The notes under the pieces were generated by a model that was given only the letters and a program-made list of their open reading frames with translations, was not told where the DNA came from and made no database searches. The translations under genes and the position numbers were made by a program. A DNA stretch of 64,000 bases from Desulfohalobiaceae bacterium S24 (lineage in GTDB: Bacteria > Desulfobacterota > Desulfovibrionia > Desulfovibrionales > Desulfothermaceae), in assembly GCA_011389765.1 (NCBI GenBank), contig JAABTT010000001.1, forward strand, positions 62,001-126,000, read 5' to 3'. Positions 53,046-62,494 of the stretch are shown one piece after another (position 1 is the stretch's first letter; every line of letters begins with the position of its first letter).

Positions 53046-54232
53046 ACGGATTCGATTTGTTCCAATGCCCAGTCCACCTCATGTTTCTGGATCACAAGGG
53101 GCGGGGCGAAACGGATGGTGTCCTCATGGGTTTCTTTGCAGAGTATGCCCTTTTCAGCCAGCTTCAGACAGTAGGGCCTGGCTCCGCCGGCCTCGGGGAC
53201 AAGCTCCATGGCGATCATCAGACCCCGGCCCCGGATGTCTTTGACGAGGGGAGAGGAAATTTTTTTCAGTTCACCGAGAAAATAGTCGCCCATATTCAGG
53301 GCATTTTCCAGCATGTTGTCTTCCTGCAGGACCTGGAGAGCGGTGCGGGCCACGGCGCAGGCCAGGGGATTGCCCCCGAAGGTGGAGCCGTGTTCGCCGG
53401 GCTGGAGGACGTCCATGACTTCCTTGTTGGAGAGAATGGCTGAAATCGGGAAGTAGCCTCCGGACAAAGCCTTGCCCACCAGGGTCAGATCGGCCTCTAT
53501 GCCTTCGTGCTCTTCGGCCAGGATCTTCCCGGTCCGCCCCAGTCCGGTCTGGATTTCATCCAGGATGAGGACAACGTTCTTCCGGCTGCAGATTTCCCGA
53601 ATGGCTTGTAAATAGCCGTCCTGGGGAATGATCACCCCGGCTTCTCCCTGGATGGGTTCCACGAGGAACCCGGCGGTATTCGGTGTGATGGCCGCCTCCA
53701 GGGCCTCGGAATCGCCAAAGGGGATGATGGTGAAGCCCGGGGTGAAGGGCCCGAAGCCGGATCTGGCCTTTTCGTCCGTGGAAAAACTGACGATGCTGAT
53801 GGTCCGGCCGTGGAAATTGTTGGAGCAGACAATGATTTCGGCCTGGTTTTCCGGGATGCCCTTGACGGTGTAGCCCCACTTCCGGACCGCCTTGATCACG
53901 GATTCCACCGCCTCGGCGCCGCTGTTCATGGGCAGGACCTTGTGCGAGTTGGTCAGTTCGCAGATTTCCTTATAAAAAGGACCGAGCTGATCGTTGCGAA
54001 AGGCCCGGGAGGTCAGAGTCAGTTTTTTGGCTTGGGCAACCATGGTCTCCATGATTTTGGGATGGCAATGTCCCTGGTTGACCGCGCTGTAGGCGGCCAG
54101 GCAATCCAGATATTGTTTGCCGTCCACATCCCAGACCCAAACGCCTTGGCCTTTGGTCAGGACCACATCCAGGGGTTTGTAATTATGGGCCCCATACGTG
54201 TTTTCAAGATCGAGAAAATTTTGGGTTTGCAT
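53027..54232 (-). CDS. rocD: Ornithine aminotransferase
   Basis: A 401-residue PLP enzyme that converts ornithine and 2-oxoglutarate to glutamate 5-semialdehyde and glutamate. [20 protein letters not shown] binds cofactor, [20 protein letters not shown] is the substrate-facing region, [16 protein letters not shown] has the PLP aspartate, and [18 protein letters not shown] the lysine. [17 protein letters not shown] is typical of the ornithine branch. The upstream regulator overlaps its start by 29 bases, so expression is coupled. Confidence 0.92.
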   Translation of the reverse strand: MQTQNFLDLENTYGAHNYKPLDVVLTKGQGVWVWDVDGKQYLDCLAAYSAVNQGHCHPKIMETMVAQAKKLTLTSRAFRNDQLGPFYKEICELTNSHKVLPMNSGAEAVESVIKAVRKWGYTVKGIPENQAEIIVCSNNFHGRTISIVSFSTDEKARSGFGPFTPGFTIIPFGDSEALEAAITPNTAGFLVEPIQGEAGVIIPQDGYLQAIREICSRKNVVLILDEIQTGLGRTGKILAEEHEGIEADLTLVGKALSGGYFPISAILSNKEVMDVLQPGEHGSTFGGNPLACAVARTALQVLQEDNMLENALNMGDYFLGELKKISSPLVKDIRGRGLMIAMELVPEAGGARPYCLKLAEKGILCKETHEDTIRFAPPLVIQKHEVDWALEQIESVIAEKP

Positions 54233-54995
54233 TCTGTCTCCTTTCTTGGCTGGGGTTCATCGAGCTCTTGGAAGCGCTCGTTTCTGCGTGTTGTTCATCC
54301 ATATACCGACTGAATCTGCGGACATGGCTCTGCATCAAGGAGCGGACCACGGTGGCCTGCTTTTTCTCCAGGGCCTCGATGATGTCGCGCAAGTCCTGAT
54401 AGTTTTCCTGGAGAAATCGTTCATCCCGGAGGGGATGATCTTCGTAATAGCGCCGGATATTGTCATGCACCATGCGCAGCACAAATTCGTAGACCCGATT
54501 GCCGGCGATTCTGGCAATGGCCACATGAATCGCATTGTCCACGCGGATGAATGGCTCCCAGGCCGCGGCGCCCTGCTCCAAAAGCTCCCCGGCCTGAGTC
54601 AGTTGTTTTTTGATGGCTTGGATATCTTCGGCAGTGGCCCGCTGGGCTGCCAGGGCCGCCACATTGCCTTCCACGCCTTCCCGGAATTCGGAGAGTTCCG
54701 ATAGAGGTATCTTCCGGTGTCGGACCAAAAGGGCCAGACTTTCCACGGCGGGTTCGGTGTCCGGCATTTTGACCACGGCCCCGCCCCGTGAGCCGCGCTT
54801 GACATCGATAAGTCCTTTCTGCTCCAAGACTCGCAGGGCCTCGCGAAGCGGGGCCCTGCTGGTTTGGAACATCTCCACCAGATCACGCTGGGCCGGAAGT
54901 TTATCGCCAACCTGGAGACGGCCTTCAAAAATTGCAGCTTCGATCTGAGCGGCCAGATCTTCGAATATGCGGTTTTGCTGGTATTTTTTGAACAT
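54204..54995 (-). CDS. FadR/GntR-family transcriptional regulator
   Basis: A 263-residue regulator. The winged helix-turn-helix is at about 10-75 ([40 protein letters not shown]). The C-terminal FCD-type ligand-binding domain includes [20 protein letters not shown] and the metal-binding histidines in [10 protein letters not shown] and VHDNIRRYY. It overlaps rocD and presumably controls this catabolic operon in response to an amino acid or organic acid. Divergent from the PAS gene. Confidence 0.92.
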   Translation of the reverse strand: MFKKYQQNRIFEDLAAQIEAAIFEGRLQVGDKLPAQRDLVEMFQTSRAPLREALRVLEQKGLIDVKRGSRGGAVVKMPDTEPAVESLALLVRHRKIPLSELSEFREGVEGNVAALAAQRATAEDIQAIKKQLTQAGELLEQGAAAWEPFIRVDNAIHVAIARIAGNRVYEFVLRMVHDNIRRYYEDHPLRDERFLQENYQDLRDIIEALEKKQATVVRSLMQSHVRRFSRYMDEQHAETSASKSSMNPSQERRQNANPKFSRS

Positions 54996-55328
54996 CGTGC
55001 TGCTGCGGCATTTGAAATTGGAAATTCAAAAATCTTTACCGTATGCAAAATTTGCAGTCATTTTTGGAGATTGTTTTGTTTTTTGCCGGATAAAAGGGCT
55101 ATGGGTCACCCATTACCATCAAAAAAACAGACATGTCAAGATTCAGGTTCAGATCCGTCGGCCTTGACTTCGCGGCTGCGACTTTTCCAGGCGACAAGGA
55201 GAGGACAAGGTTGGATTGATGCGGCCCGTTTCGGGTCAGGGTGGAAAGCTGGTGGAAAAGATCGATTCCTGGTAGAATCACCTGAAGTTTCACCAGAAAT
55301 GCAAATGATTTTCCAAAGGAGACCCGTG
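54996..55328. other. Divergent promoter region
   Basis: Between the FadR-type regulator and the PAS gene, with no supported gene. GAAATTGGAAATT occurs near 55013-55025. Both promoters and any FadR-type operator should lie here; no palindrome stands out. Confidence 0.45.
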
Positions 55329-55688
55329 ATGCACCCGGACAGTCCTGAGATCTGCTCCAGCATTGTCGAATGCTTCCCCTATCCCATCGTGTTTGTGGAC
55401 ACCGGCCACACCATCCGCTATCTCAACCGGGCGGCCCGGTTTCATTATTACGAGGAACGCGGGCATGCCGATCTGATCGGACGCTCCATCTTCGACTGTC
55501 ATCAGCATCAAGCCAGCCGCACCAGGATTGAAAACTATCTGGAGTTTTTCAAAAAAGACAGTAAAGAGGTTTTTCTCGGCCTTTCGGACCGCAACCTCAG
55601 GATCTATGTCTCGCCGGTTCGGAACGCTGAAGGAACGCTTATCGGCTACTACGAGCGCTTTGAGCTGAATCTTCAAAAAGAGCTCTGA
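55329..55688 (+). CDS. Single PAS-domain protein
   Basis: A 119-residue cytosolic protein from the ATG at 55329 behind GGAG. The entire length is one PAS domain: SIVECFPYPIVFVDTGHTIR, YLNRAARFHYYEERGHADLI, SIFDCHQHQASRTRIENYLE and PVRNAEGTLIGYYERFEL. His and Cys in DCHQHQ could coordinate a cofactor. No output domain, so it must act through a partner. Similar stand-alone PAS proteins occur in sulfate reducers. Confidence 0.85.
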   Translation: MHPDSPEICSSIVECFPYPIVFVDTGHTIRYLNRAARFHYYEERGHADLIGRSIFDCHQHQASRTRIENYLEFFKKDSKEVFLGLSDRNLRIYVSPVRNAEGTLIGYYERFELNLQKEL

Positions 55689-55780
55689 ATATTTTGAATT
55701 CCTGAGCCGATCGCCTGCTTTGGCTTCCAGATCGGGGAGCCGGGATCTCTCCGGTTTGTCCATAGGGCCCGTGTCTGATT

Positions 55781-55969
55781 TCAGGCCTTGCCTTTTTTCT
55801 GCATGATTTTCTGGTGATGTTCCGAGCCTTCCCGCACCATTTTCACGCCGCAGTCAGGACAGCGGACATCAATACAGCGGACCCCGCTGCGGTGGGGGAG
55901 TGTTTTCTCGCATTTCGGGCAGACGCACTGGCCGCCTGCCCCCATCTCATGTTTTCGATCTACCGGCAT
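55781..55969 (-). CDS. Small zinc-ribbon protein
   Basis: A 62-residue protein from the ATG at 55969 behind GGAGG. It has two Cys pairs, CVCPKCEKTLPHRSGV and CIDVRCPDCGVKMVRE, which form a zinc ribbon. The ending EGSEHHQKIMQKKGKA is basic. It resembles short ribbon proteins common in anaerobes, but no function is established. Confidence 0.78.
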   Translation of the reverse strand: MPVDRKHEMGAGGQCVCPKCEKTLPHRSGVRCIDVRCPDCGVKMVREGSEHHQKIMQKKGKA

Positions 55970-56164
55970 AGTCTCCTCCTTAAAAAACTTGACAATGCTA
56001 AAAAATCCGGGAACACCTTGTCAATGCCATGGGAAAATTAAAAATGATATATGGATCCAATCTTGGTTTTTGGCAGCAAAGACTGCCGATCCCAAAGCTC
56101 AGGGCTTTCTTGTAAAGATGCTAAGTTGGGTCAGTGGCACATTGAACTTTGAGAGGAGGCGGGA

Positions 56165-57133
56165 ATGAACAACGCAGGCATGGATGCGATTTTTCGGGAT
56201 CTTATTCGTCTGACCGGTGAAGTTTCCCGGGGCAACTACGATAACGCCAGAGAAATTTTTGAATTTACCAAAACGGATCAATATCCGGAACTCATCTCCG
56301 AACTGGCCGAGACCTTCGGCATGATGCTCGTCCAGGTGGAGGCCCGGGAGTACCGTCTGGAGCAGATGATCGAGGATTTGAATCAAAAAAAGCAGGAACT
56401 TGAAGAGACGCTTCGCAAAGTGGAACTTTTGGAAAATGTGAAGACTCATCTCGGCAAGTTTGTTCCGGAATCGGTGAAGCGGATCATTGAGGCCAGACCG
56501 GATGCCCCCGATCTGGAAAAAACCCCGCAGGATGTCTCGGTCCTGTTTTTGGATATCGCCGGATACACCAGTTTGAGCGAAACCGTACCCCCGGATAAGA
56601 TGAACTATTTGATTGAGACCTATTTTTCAGGCTTTTTGGATCATATTCACCAAAACAAGGGCGATATCAATGAAACAGCCGGGGACGGCCTGATGATCAT
56701 CTTTCAGGAGGCGGACAAGACGCTGCATGCCAGAAATGCTGTGAAAACGGCCCTGGCCATTCAAGAAGCCACGGCTGGGATCAATAAAAATCTTGAAGGG
56801 CGCTTTGAGACCGTGGTGGTCAATATCGGCATCAATTCTGGCATCGCCTCGGTGGGCTCCACCCGCTTCGAAGGGATCACCGGCACCCGTTGGACCTATA
56901 CCGCATCCGGTCCGGTGACCAACGTCGCGGCCAGAATCGGTTCTCTGGCCAAGCAGGGAGAGATTCTGATCGGCGAAGCCACGGCCCAGCTGATCGAGGA
57001 CGCCTTCCCTTTGCAGCCGGTTGGCAAGCGCGAGCTGAAAAATGTCTCCAGGCCCTTGGAGATTTTTCAGGTAGCTCCGGGAGTTAAAACGGGCAGTCCT
57101 GAAATTCAGGGAATGGCTGAAAAGAGACCCTGA
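56165..57133 (+). CDS. Class III adenylate/guanylate cyclase-domain protein
   Basis: A 322-residue soluble protein. Residues about 1-55 are an N-terminal helical region, about 60-95 a coiled coil (RLEQMIEDLNQKKQELEETL) that leads into the cyclase domain at about 120-300. Metal-binding aspartates are Asp130 (LFLDIAGYTSLSE) and Asp174 (TAGDGLMIIF). GINSGIASVGSTRFEGITGT and the transition-state Asn/Arg segment GPVTNVAARI are present. It likely makes cAMP; the coiled coil may be a dimer switch. Followed after three bases by the GDPD gene. Confidence 0.9.
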   Translation: MNNAGMDAIFRDLIRLTGEVSRGNYDNAREIFEFTKTDQYPELISELAETFGMMLVQVEAREYRLEQMIEDLNQKKQELEETLRKVELLENVKTHLGKFVPESVKRIIEARPDAPDLEKTPQDVSVLFLDIAGYTSLSETVPPDKMNYLIETYFSGFLDHIHQNKGDINETAGDGLMIIFQEADKTLHARNAVKTALAIQEATAGINKNLEGRFETVVVNIGINSGIASVGSTRFEGITGTRWTYTASGPVTNVAARIGSLAKQGEILIGEATAQLIEDAFPLQPVGKRELKNVSRPLEIFQVAPGVKTGSPEIQGMAEKRP

Positions 57134-57136
57134 TCC

Positions 57137-57952
57137 ATGCCTGAAAAAGGAAATATTCTGCTGTCCGAAGGGATGAAAAGCCGTTTGATGCGAAGCAGTG
57201 ACCTGTATCAGCGGCTCAGACCCCGTTTCCGTCCGGAATCTGAGAAACTCAGGCAATGCCGGATCATTTCTCATCGGGGCGAACATGACAATGTCCGGGT
57301 GTTTGAAAATACCCTGCCGGCTTTTGAACAGGCTGCGGCGGCAGGGGTCTGGGGCCTGGAGTTCGATGTCGCCTGGACCCGTGACCTGCATCCCGTGGTC
57401 CATCACGACCCTGATCTGCAGCGTGTTTTCGGTAGCCCCGGATGCTTGCGCCGGATGGATCTGCCTGAACTCAAAGCCCGGTGTCCATTGGTTCCCACCC
57501 TGGAGGAGGTGGTCCGGGCCTTTGGCAAACGGGTGCATCTGATGATTGAGATCAAGGCCGCGGCCTTGATCGATCCCCTCCGCCAGAACGCAATCCTGCA
57601 GTCCTGTCTCGCCGGTTTGCAGCCCCAGATTGATTATCATTTGCTCTCCCTGAGCCCGGATCTTTTCGAGGCCATGCCCTGGGCTGCCTCCCGGACCTGG
57701 ATCGCCGTAGGGGAGCTGAATCTGGGCAAGATGAGCCGGTTCGCTCTGGAAAGGAATTTACAGGGTATTGCCGGCCATTATGCCCTGGCCACCAGAGCCT
57801 GCTTGAACCGGCATCACAGCCGTGATCAAAAAGTGGGGACCGCCTATCCCGGATCAAAGAACTGCCTGTTTCGGGAGATCAATCGCGGGGTGGACTGGAT
57901 TTTTTCCAACCGGGCCGTCGCCATGCAGTCCCTGATCCATAGGCTGCTTTAG
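57137..57952 (+). CDS. Glycerophosphodiester phosphodiesterase family protein
   Basis: A 271-residue phosphodiesterase. IISHRGEHDNVRVFENTLPA has the catalytic histidine and glutamate, WGLEFDVAWTRDLHPVVHHD the metal glutamate, aspartate and second histidine, and HLMIEIKAAALID the next glutamate. These are the GDPD active-site residues. There is no signal peptide, so it is cytosolic. The C-terminal GVDWIFSNRAVAMQSL is typical. Likely cotranscribed with the cyclase. Confidence 0.88.
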   Translation: MPEKGNILLSEGMKSRLMRSSDLYQRLRPRFRPESEKLRQCRIISHRGEHDNVRVFENTLPAFEQAAAAGVWGLEFDVAWTRDLHPVVHHDPDLQRVFGSPGCLRRMDLPELKARCPLVPTLEEVVRAFGKRVHLMIEIKAAALIDPLRQNAILQSCLAGLQPQIDYHLLSLSPDLFEAMPWAASRTWIAVGELNLGKMSRFALERNLQGIAGHYALATRACLNRHHSRDQKVGTAYPGSKNCLFREINRGVDWIFSNRAVAMQSLIHRLL

Positions 57953-57957
57953 GAGAC

Positions 57958-58195
57958 GGAAGTCGGAAGTCGGAAGTCGGAAGTCGGAAGTCGGAGGTCG
58001 GAAGTCGGAGGTCGGAAGTCGGAAGTCGGAAGTCGGAGGTCGGAGGTCGGAAGTCGGAGGTCGGAGGTCGGAAGTCGGAAGTCGGAGGTCGGAGGTCGGA
58101 AGTCGGAAGTCGGAAGTCGGAAGTCGGAGGTCGGAAGTCGGAAGTCGGAAGTCGGAAGTCGGAGGTCGGAGGTCGGAAGTCGGAAGTCGGAAGTC
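57958..58195. repeat. Array of 34 exact-length heptamers (GGAAGTC/GGAGGTC)
   Basis: The 238 bases consist of 34 consecutive seven-base units without interruption, each GGAAGTC or GGAGGTC. It ends three bases before the stop codon of the four-helix-bundle gene. No coding content. Confidence 0.95.
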
Positions 58196-58198
58196 GGA

Positions 58199-58606
58199 CT
58201 AAGATTCAGGTTTTATAAGAAATGAATCGGGATTAATGATCATTGCTCCGATCATTGCTCCGATTGATTCGCTTTCGCCGGCCATTTTTTTATGTTCCGT
58301 TTCATTGATGTAGTGGCAGTCTCTGGCAAAGTCGAGCCAGCTGTCAGTTTCACTGTTTTCGCCATCTGCGTCAGTCAACTTGCTGATAAAATGCGCCTGA
58401 TACCTTCGTTTCGCCCAGGCCTCTCGTATATTTGTACACACAGAGCGAGATGATCTTCGTATTTGGTCAGTCAGTGAATACTTTTCTTCTGGAGGCCAGT
58501 GTTTGCTGATTTCAAAAATCTGCATCGCAAGCGAATAAGCTTTTTGATACACTTCTAAATCTTTTTCCGAATTTATCCGTCTGGAAATTCGCTTTTTTTT
58601 GTCCAT
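58199..58606 (-). CDS. Four-helix-bundle protein (23S rRNA intervening-sequence type)
   Basis: A 135-residue all-helical protein of the TIGR02436/S23 family. NSEKDLEVYQKAYSLAMQIF is the first helix, KYSLTDQIRRSSRSVCTNIR the signature second segment, and AHFISKLTDADGENSETDSW a third; the family has no known enzymatic role. The ATG at 58606 has GGAG upstream. The gene is tightly enclosed by the heptamer array on one side and GACGTCC repeat units on the other. I read this as a mobile or repeat-linked cassette. Confidence 0.88.
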   Translation of the reverse strand: MDKKKRISRRINSEKDLEVYQKAYSLAMQIFEISKHWPPEEKYSLTDQIRRSSRSVCTNIREAWAKRRYQAHFISKLTDADGENSETDSWLDFARDCHYINETEHKKMAGESESIGAMIGAMIINPDSFLIKPES

Positions 58607-58629
58607 TTTTCCGATCTCCTTTTTTTTCC

Positions 58630-58754
58630 AATGCCTGCTCCGACGTCCCTCTTTTTCCCCTCTTCTTCCCGACGTCTGACGTCCGTCCTCCGACGTCCCT
58701 CTTTTTCCCCTCTTCTTCCCCCGACGTCTGACGTCCGCCCTCCGACGTCCTTCT
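58630..58754. repeat. GACGTCC-type direct repeats beside the four-helix-bundle gene
   Basis: Two direct copies of about 50 bases begin with CTCCGACGTCCCTCTTTTTC at 58638 and 58688, with a partial third at 58740. On the minus strand they resemble the AAGAGGGGAAGAGGGA block of the 45-kb minisatellite. Opposite sense to the array at 57958-58195. Confidence 0.75.
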
Positions 58755-60095
58755 TCAGCCTTCCCCATCATCCGCCAGGGCGGGAATCTGCTCCCGGCCT
58801 TTGGCTTCATCCACAAAATAGAGCAAGACCCCGCCAATGAAAAACAACAGCACGATGGAACCCAGACTCCAGCGGGTGGCCAGCTGGCCGATCTGGAGCA
58901 ATTGCTCAGCAGTCGGCGTGTCCGGGAACAGCATCCTGCGGACCAGTAAGCCCACACCGCCCATCAAGGCCGGCCCCAGAATGGCGGCAAATTTTCCCAG
59001 CATGTTATAAAAGCCATAATATTCAGCGCTTTGATTCCAAGGGATCAAGCGGGCGTAGTAGGAGCGGCTCAAGGCTTGAATCCCTCCCTGAACGAGGCCG
59101 ATCATCACGGCCAGTCTGTAAAATTCATGGGTGGTCTGCATCGTGGTCCCCCAGAGGGTAATGCCGATATAGGCTCCGATGGCCAGGAAGATCGCCCGGC
59201 GCACCCCCCAGACCTGGCCAAGCTTTCCAAAGATGAGGGCGGCCGGGAAGCCGACAAACTGGACGATGAGCAGGGCCAGGATAAGATCGTTGGTCTGAAA
59301 GCCCAGGGACAGACCATAGTCCACGGCCATCCGGATGATGGTGCTCACCCCGTCCATGTAAAACCAGTAGGCCAGCAGGAAGAGGAAGATGACTTTCATG
59401 TGTTTTATTTTTTTGAATGTCCTCAGGAGTTGCCGGTAGCCTTCCGCAATGGCGGTTCGTGTGCCTTTGATTCTTTTTTCTCTGCTTTCAGGGACCCAAA
59501 AAATCGTGAACAGGGTGAACAGCCCCCACCACAGGGCTACGGAGACAAAGGAGACCCGCACGGCCAGGCCGGCGTCCGGCAGGCCGAAAAATCCCGGGTG
59601 CAGGGTCATCAACACATTGAGCAGAAACAGGAGGCCGCCGCCTAAGTAGCCCATGGAAAACCCCAGGCTGGAGACCCGGTCGATGCTCTCTTCCCCGGCC
59701 ACAGTCGGCAGCAGGGAATCGTAAAAGACATTGGCCCCGGAAAAGCCCACAACACCCAGGGAGTAGACCAGGATGGCCCACAGCCAGGCTCCCTGCTGGA
59801 CCCAGAACAGGGCGGCTGTCATGCCAACACCCAGATACGCGAAGAAAATCAGGAATCTCTTTTTGGCATAGCCCTTGTCCGCTATAGCTCCCAGGACCGG
59901 GGCCATGAAAGCCACGCCCAGACTGGCCAGGGAGTTGCCAAAACCGAGCTGGGCCGTGCTCATATTGATGTCTGTCCCGGCGCTCCAGTACTGCTTGAAA
60001 AAAATGGGGAAGAAACCGGCCATGACCGTGGTGGCAAAAGCGGAGTTGGCCCAGTCGTAGAGGACCCATCCCCAGACGGATTTTCTGTTTTGCAT
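58755..60095 (-). CDS. MFS transporter, UMF1/BtlA-like family
   Basis: A 446-residue membrane protein with about 12 helices. VWGWVLYDWANSAFATTVMA is the family-specific N-terminal motif. AFMAPVLGAIADKGYAKKRF is the MFS loop 2-3 motif and ALSRSYYARLIPWNQSAEYY a second-half motif. Substrate is unknown. The ATG at 60095 behind GAGG is preferred to a GTG two codons earlier. The C terminus is close to the GACGTCC repeats. Confidence 0.9.
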   Translation of the reverse strand: MQNRKSVWGWVLYDWANSAFATTVMAGFFPIFFKQYWSAGTDINMSTAQLGFGNSLASLGVAFMAPVLGAIADKGYAKKRFLIFFAYLGVGMTAALFWVQQGAWLWAILVYSLGVVGFSGANVFYDSLLPTVAGEESIDRVSSLGFSMGYLGGGLLFLLNVLMTLHPGFFGLPDAGLAVRVSFVSVALWWGLFTLFTIFWVPESREKRIKGTRTAIAEGYRQLLRTFKKIKHMKVIFLFLLAYWFYMDGVSTIIRMAVDYGLSLGFQTNDLILALLIVQFVGFPAALIFGKLGQVWGVRRAIFLAIGAYIGITLWGTTMQTTHEFYRLAVMIGLVQGGIQALSRSYYARLIPWNQSAEYYGFYNMLGKFAAILGPALMGGVGLLVRRMLFPDTPTAEQLLQIGQLATRWSLGSIVLLFFIGGVLLYFVDEAKGREQIPALADDGEG

Positions 60096-60405
60096 GATCA
60101 CCCTCGCGCGTGGTGGTGATTGAGAACAGGACTGTAGCCTTGAAGCAGTGGAGCGGTCAAATCAGATATTTATGATTTTCGCTCCCGCTCTTTCTACTTT
60201 CCAACTTTCGACGCTTGCTACGGCGACGAGTCACGGCGAAGACTCTTTGCGAAGCCTGGTCCGATCTCCCTCTTCCTTTCTTGCCGACCTCCGATATCCG
60301 ACGTCCGACTTCCCTCTGCTCCCTGTTCTGGACGGCCGGTCCGCTTTCTGGTAAGAATTCAAGAGATAAGGCGCCAACCCTGTTCGTTTTAAAAAGGAGA
60401 TGAGT
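60096..60405. other. Divergent promoter region with repeat relics
   Basis: Between the MFS and ferritin-like genes. It has a CTACGGCGACGAGTCACGGC-type dispersed repeat (about 60217-60262) and heptamer-like GACCTCCGATATCCGACGTC units (60286-60320). No gene. Confidence 0.5.
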
Positions 60406-60873
60406 ATGCAATTCGACAGCCTGGAGGCAATTCTGGATTTTGCCGTTGAAAAGGAGATTGAGGCCGCTGATTTCTATCGGACCGTGGCCGGGGAGGAACG
60501 CTACGCCGACACCAGCCGAATGTTTCAGGAATTTGCCGCTGAAGAAGAAAAACATCAAAAGCTGCTTGAAGATTTTAAGGAAAAGGGGATCAGCAAAAGT
60601 CTCGAGGACTATCAGCTACGCTGGATTCGTGATATCAAGCGAAGCGATTTTGTGGTGGAGCAGCAGTATCGTCCCGGCATGCCCTATCAGGACATCCTCA
60701 TGCTGGCCATTAAGCGTGAAGAAAAGGCCCTGGCCCTGTATAACGATTTTCTGGAGCAGGTGGAGCATCCCGACAGCAAGAAACTCTTTCAGGTCCTCTG
60801 TCAGGAAGAGGCCAAGCATAAGCGCGGCCTGGAGAACCTGTACGACGATTACATGGCCGAGTTGGGTGATTGA
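60406..60873 (+). CDS. Ferritin-like/rubrerythrin-domain protein
   Basis: A 155-residue four-helix di-iron protein. Ligand helices show AVEKEIEAADFYRTV, FAAEEEKHQKLLED, AIKREEKALALYNDF and CQEEAKHKRGLENLY; ExxH motifs appear twice. It lacks the rubredoxin tail of rubrerythrin. The family detoxifies peroxide or stores iron. The ATG at 60406 is six bases after AAGGAG. It is followed seven bases later by the photolyase gene, which suggests a stress-response pair. Confidence 0.9.
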   Translation: MQFDSLEAILDFAVEKEIEAADFYRTVAGEERYADTSRMFQEFAAEEEKHQKLLEDFKEKGISKSLEDYQLRWIRDIKRSDFVVEQQYRPGMPYQDILMLAIKREEKALALYNDFLEQVEHPDSKKLFQVLCQEEAKHKRGLENLYDDYMAELGD

Positions 60874-60879
60874 CGGCCT

Positions 60880-62268
60880 ATGGACACGTCCCCTGTTGAG
60901 GCTGAGCGCATTCAGCCTTTAAACCGGAAGCCTGTCGGAAAGTCCGGATATGTGCTGTACTGGATGCAGCAGGCCCAGCGGGCTTTTGAAAACCCGGCGC
61001 TTGAGTACGCTGTTGCAGAGGCGAACCGCCTGCACAAACCATTGCTGGTGGTTTTTGGCTTGAGCGGGGACTACCCGGAGGCCAATCGCCGGCATTTTAT
61101 CTTTCTCCTGGAAGGCCTGCGGGAAACCCGTCAGGATTTGGCTGAACGAGGGATTCCGCTGCTGGTGCAGAGTGGGCATCCGCCGGAGGTGGCTCTCAGG
61201 GCGGCGCAGCAGGCCGCCCTGGTGATCTGCGATCGGGGCTATCTCCGGCACCAGCGGCAATGGCGGCAGGAGCTTGCCGAACAGGCCGCCTGCCGGGTGC
61301 TCCAGGTGGAAGGCGAGGTCGTGGTCCCCACTCATGTGGTTTCCACAAAAGCGGAGTACGCGGCCCGAACCATCCGCCCCAAGATTCAGCGGAGGGTTAT
61401 GGACTATCTGTTCGACTGTCCGGCCCTGGACCTCGAGCATCCTGCCCGGGAGCCGGATCAGGATTGTCTGGATGTGGAACATCCGGAGCCTCTCCTGACA
61501 CAGCTCGGGATTGACGAGGATGTTGGGCCGGTTTCCCGGTTTTTTAGAGGCGGAACGAGCCGGGCCAAACAGCTTTTTTCGGATTTTCTCGAAAGCAGCT
61601 TTGCCCATTACAGCAGCAACCGGAATCAACCCCAGACCGACGATGTCTCCCATATGGGCATGTATCTGCATTTCGGGCAGATTTCCCCTGTCTGGCTGGC
61701 CCTGGAGGTTCAGAAGCTCGAGGCCGGCTTGTCCGAGCAAAAAGCCGCTTTTTTGGAAGAATTGATTGTCCGGCGGGAGTTGGCCATGAATTTCACGGAG
61801 TTCACTCCGGATTATGACGCCTATTCCTGTATTCCGGCCTGGGCTGCTGCCAGTTTGGACACCCATCGGCAGGACTCCCGTTATCCCTGCTATACGCCGC
61901 AGCAGATGGAAGCGGCTGAAACCGACGATCCCTATTGGAATGCGGCCATGGAGGAGATGAAGCTCACCGGGTATATGCACAATTACATGCGCATGTACTG
62001 GGGGAAGCAGATCCTCAAATGGTCGGCTGATCCACGTGAAGCCCACGCTTTGACCCTGAGACTGAACAACAAATATTTCCTGGACGGGCGGGACCCCAAT
62101 TCCTATGCCGGGGCAGCCTGGATCTACGGGGTCCATGACCGTGGCTGGCCCGAACGACCGGTGTTCGGCAAGGTCCGCTCCATGACCGCGGGCGGCCTGG
62201 AGCGCAAATGCGACATCCAGGGCTATGTCCGAAAAGTCGAGGACTTGCGCCGTCAGGCGGAGAGTTGA
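60880..62268 (+). CDS. phr: Deoxyribodipyrimidine photolyase, class II
   Basis: A 462-residue flavoprotein that repairs cyclobutane pyrimidine dimers with light. The N-terminal antenna domain (SGYVLYWMQQAQRAFENPAL) is followed by the FAD domain: RNQPQTDDVSHMGMYLHFGQ, RRELAMNFTEFTPDYDAYSC, and MHNYMRMYWGKQILKWSADP. DGRDPNSYAGAAWIYGVHDR and GWPERPVFGKVRSMT are class II signatures. Presence in an anaerobe implies light exposure in its habitat. Confidence 0.94.
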   Translation: MDTSPVEAERIQPLNRKPVGKSGYVLYWMQQAQRAFENPALEYAVAEANRLHKPLLVVFGLSGDYPEANRRHFIFLLEGLRETRQDLAERGIPLLVQSGHPPEVALRAAQQAALVICDRGYLRHQRQWRQELAEQAACRVLQVEGEVVVPTHVVSTKAEYAARTIRPKIQRRVMDYLFDCPALDLEHPAREPDQDCLDVEHPEPLLTQLGIDEDVGPVSRFFRGGTSRAKQLFSDFLESSFAHYSSNRNQPQTDDVSHMGMYLHFGQISPVWLALEVQKLEAGLSEQKAAFLEELIVRRELAMNFTEFTPDYDAYSCIPAWAAASLDTHRQDSRYPCYTPQQMEAAETDDPYWNAAMEEMKLTGYMHNYMRMYWGKQILKWSADPREAHALTLRLNNKYFLDGRDPNSYAGAAWIYGVHDRGWPERPVFGKVRSMTAGGLERKCDIQGYVRKVEDLRRQAES

Positions 62269-62274
62269 TGAAGA

Positions 62275-62490
62275 GGGAAGTCGGTGGTCGGAGGTCGGTG
62301 GGCGGACGTCGGATGTCAAGTCATAACCCCGTAGGGGCGATCCTTGTGATCGCCCTGGTCGGTGGTCGGAGATCAGAGATCAGAGGTCGGAAGTCGGCAA
62401 AGACCAAGCAGGGGGGGAAGAGAGAGGTCTGAAATCTGAAATCTGAAATCGGCAATCGAAAATCGGAAATCGGATATCGGATATCGGATA
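62275..62490. repeat. Heptamer-type array after the photolyase gene
   Basis: GGAAGTC, GGTGGTC, GGAGGTC, GGTGGGC, GGACGTC and GGATGTC units are interrupted by CCCCGTAGGGGCGATCCTTG, a sequence with the CCCCGTAGGGG palindrome. They resume as GGTGGTCGGAGATC, then change to TCGGAAATCGGATATCGGAT. It ends at the start of the DMT transporter gene. Confidence 0.75.
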
Positions 62491-62494
62491 TCGA

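Noticed and set aside
57958-58195. CRISPR array
   Set aside because: Seven-base units follow one another with no spacers and no cas genes are nearby.
58757-58957. N-terminal extension of the four-helix-bundle protein to 58957
   Set aside because: The extra frame is made of GACGTCC repeats and antisense of the MFS gene; ATG 58606 has a ribosome site and matches family length.
60919-62319. A 466-codon minus-strand open frame
   Set aside because: Antisense of the class II photolyase, whose signatures are unambiguous.
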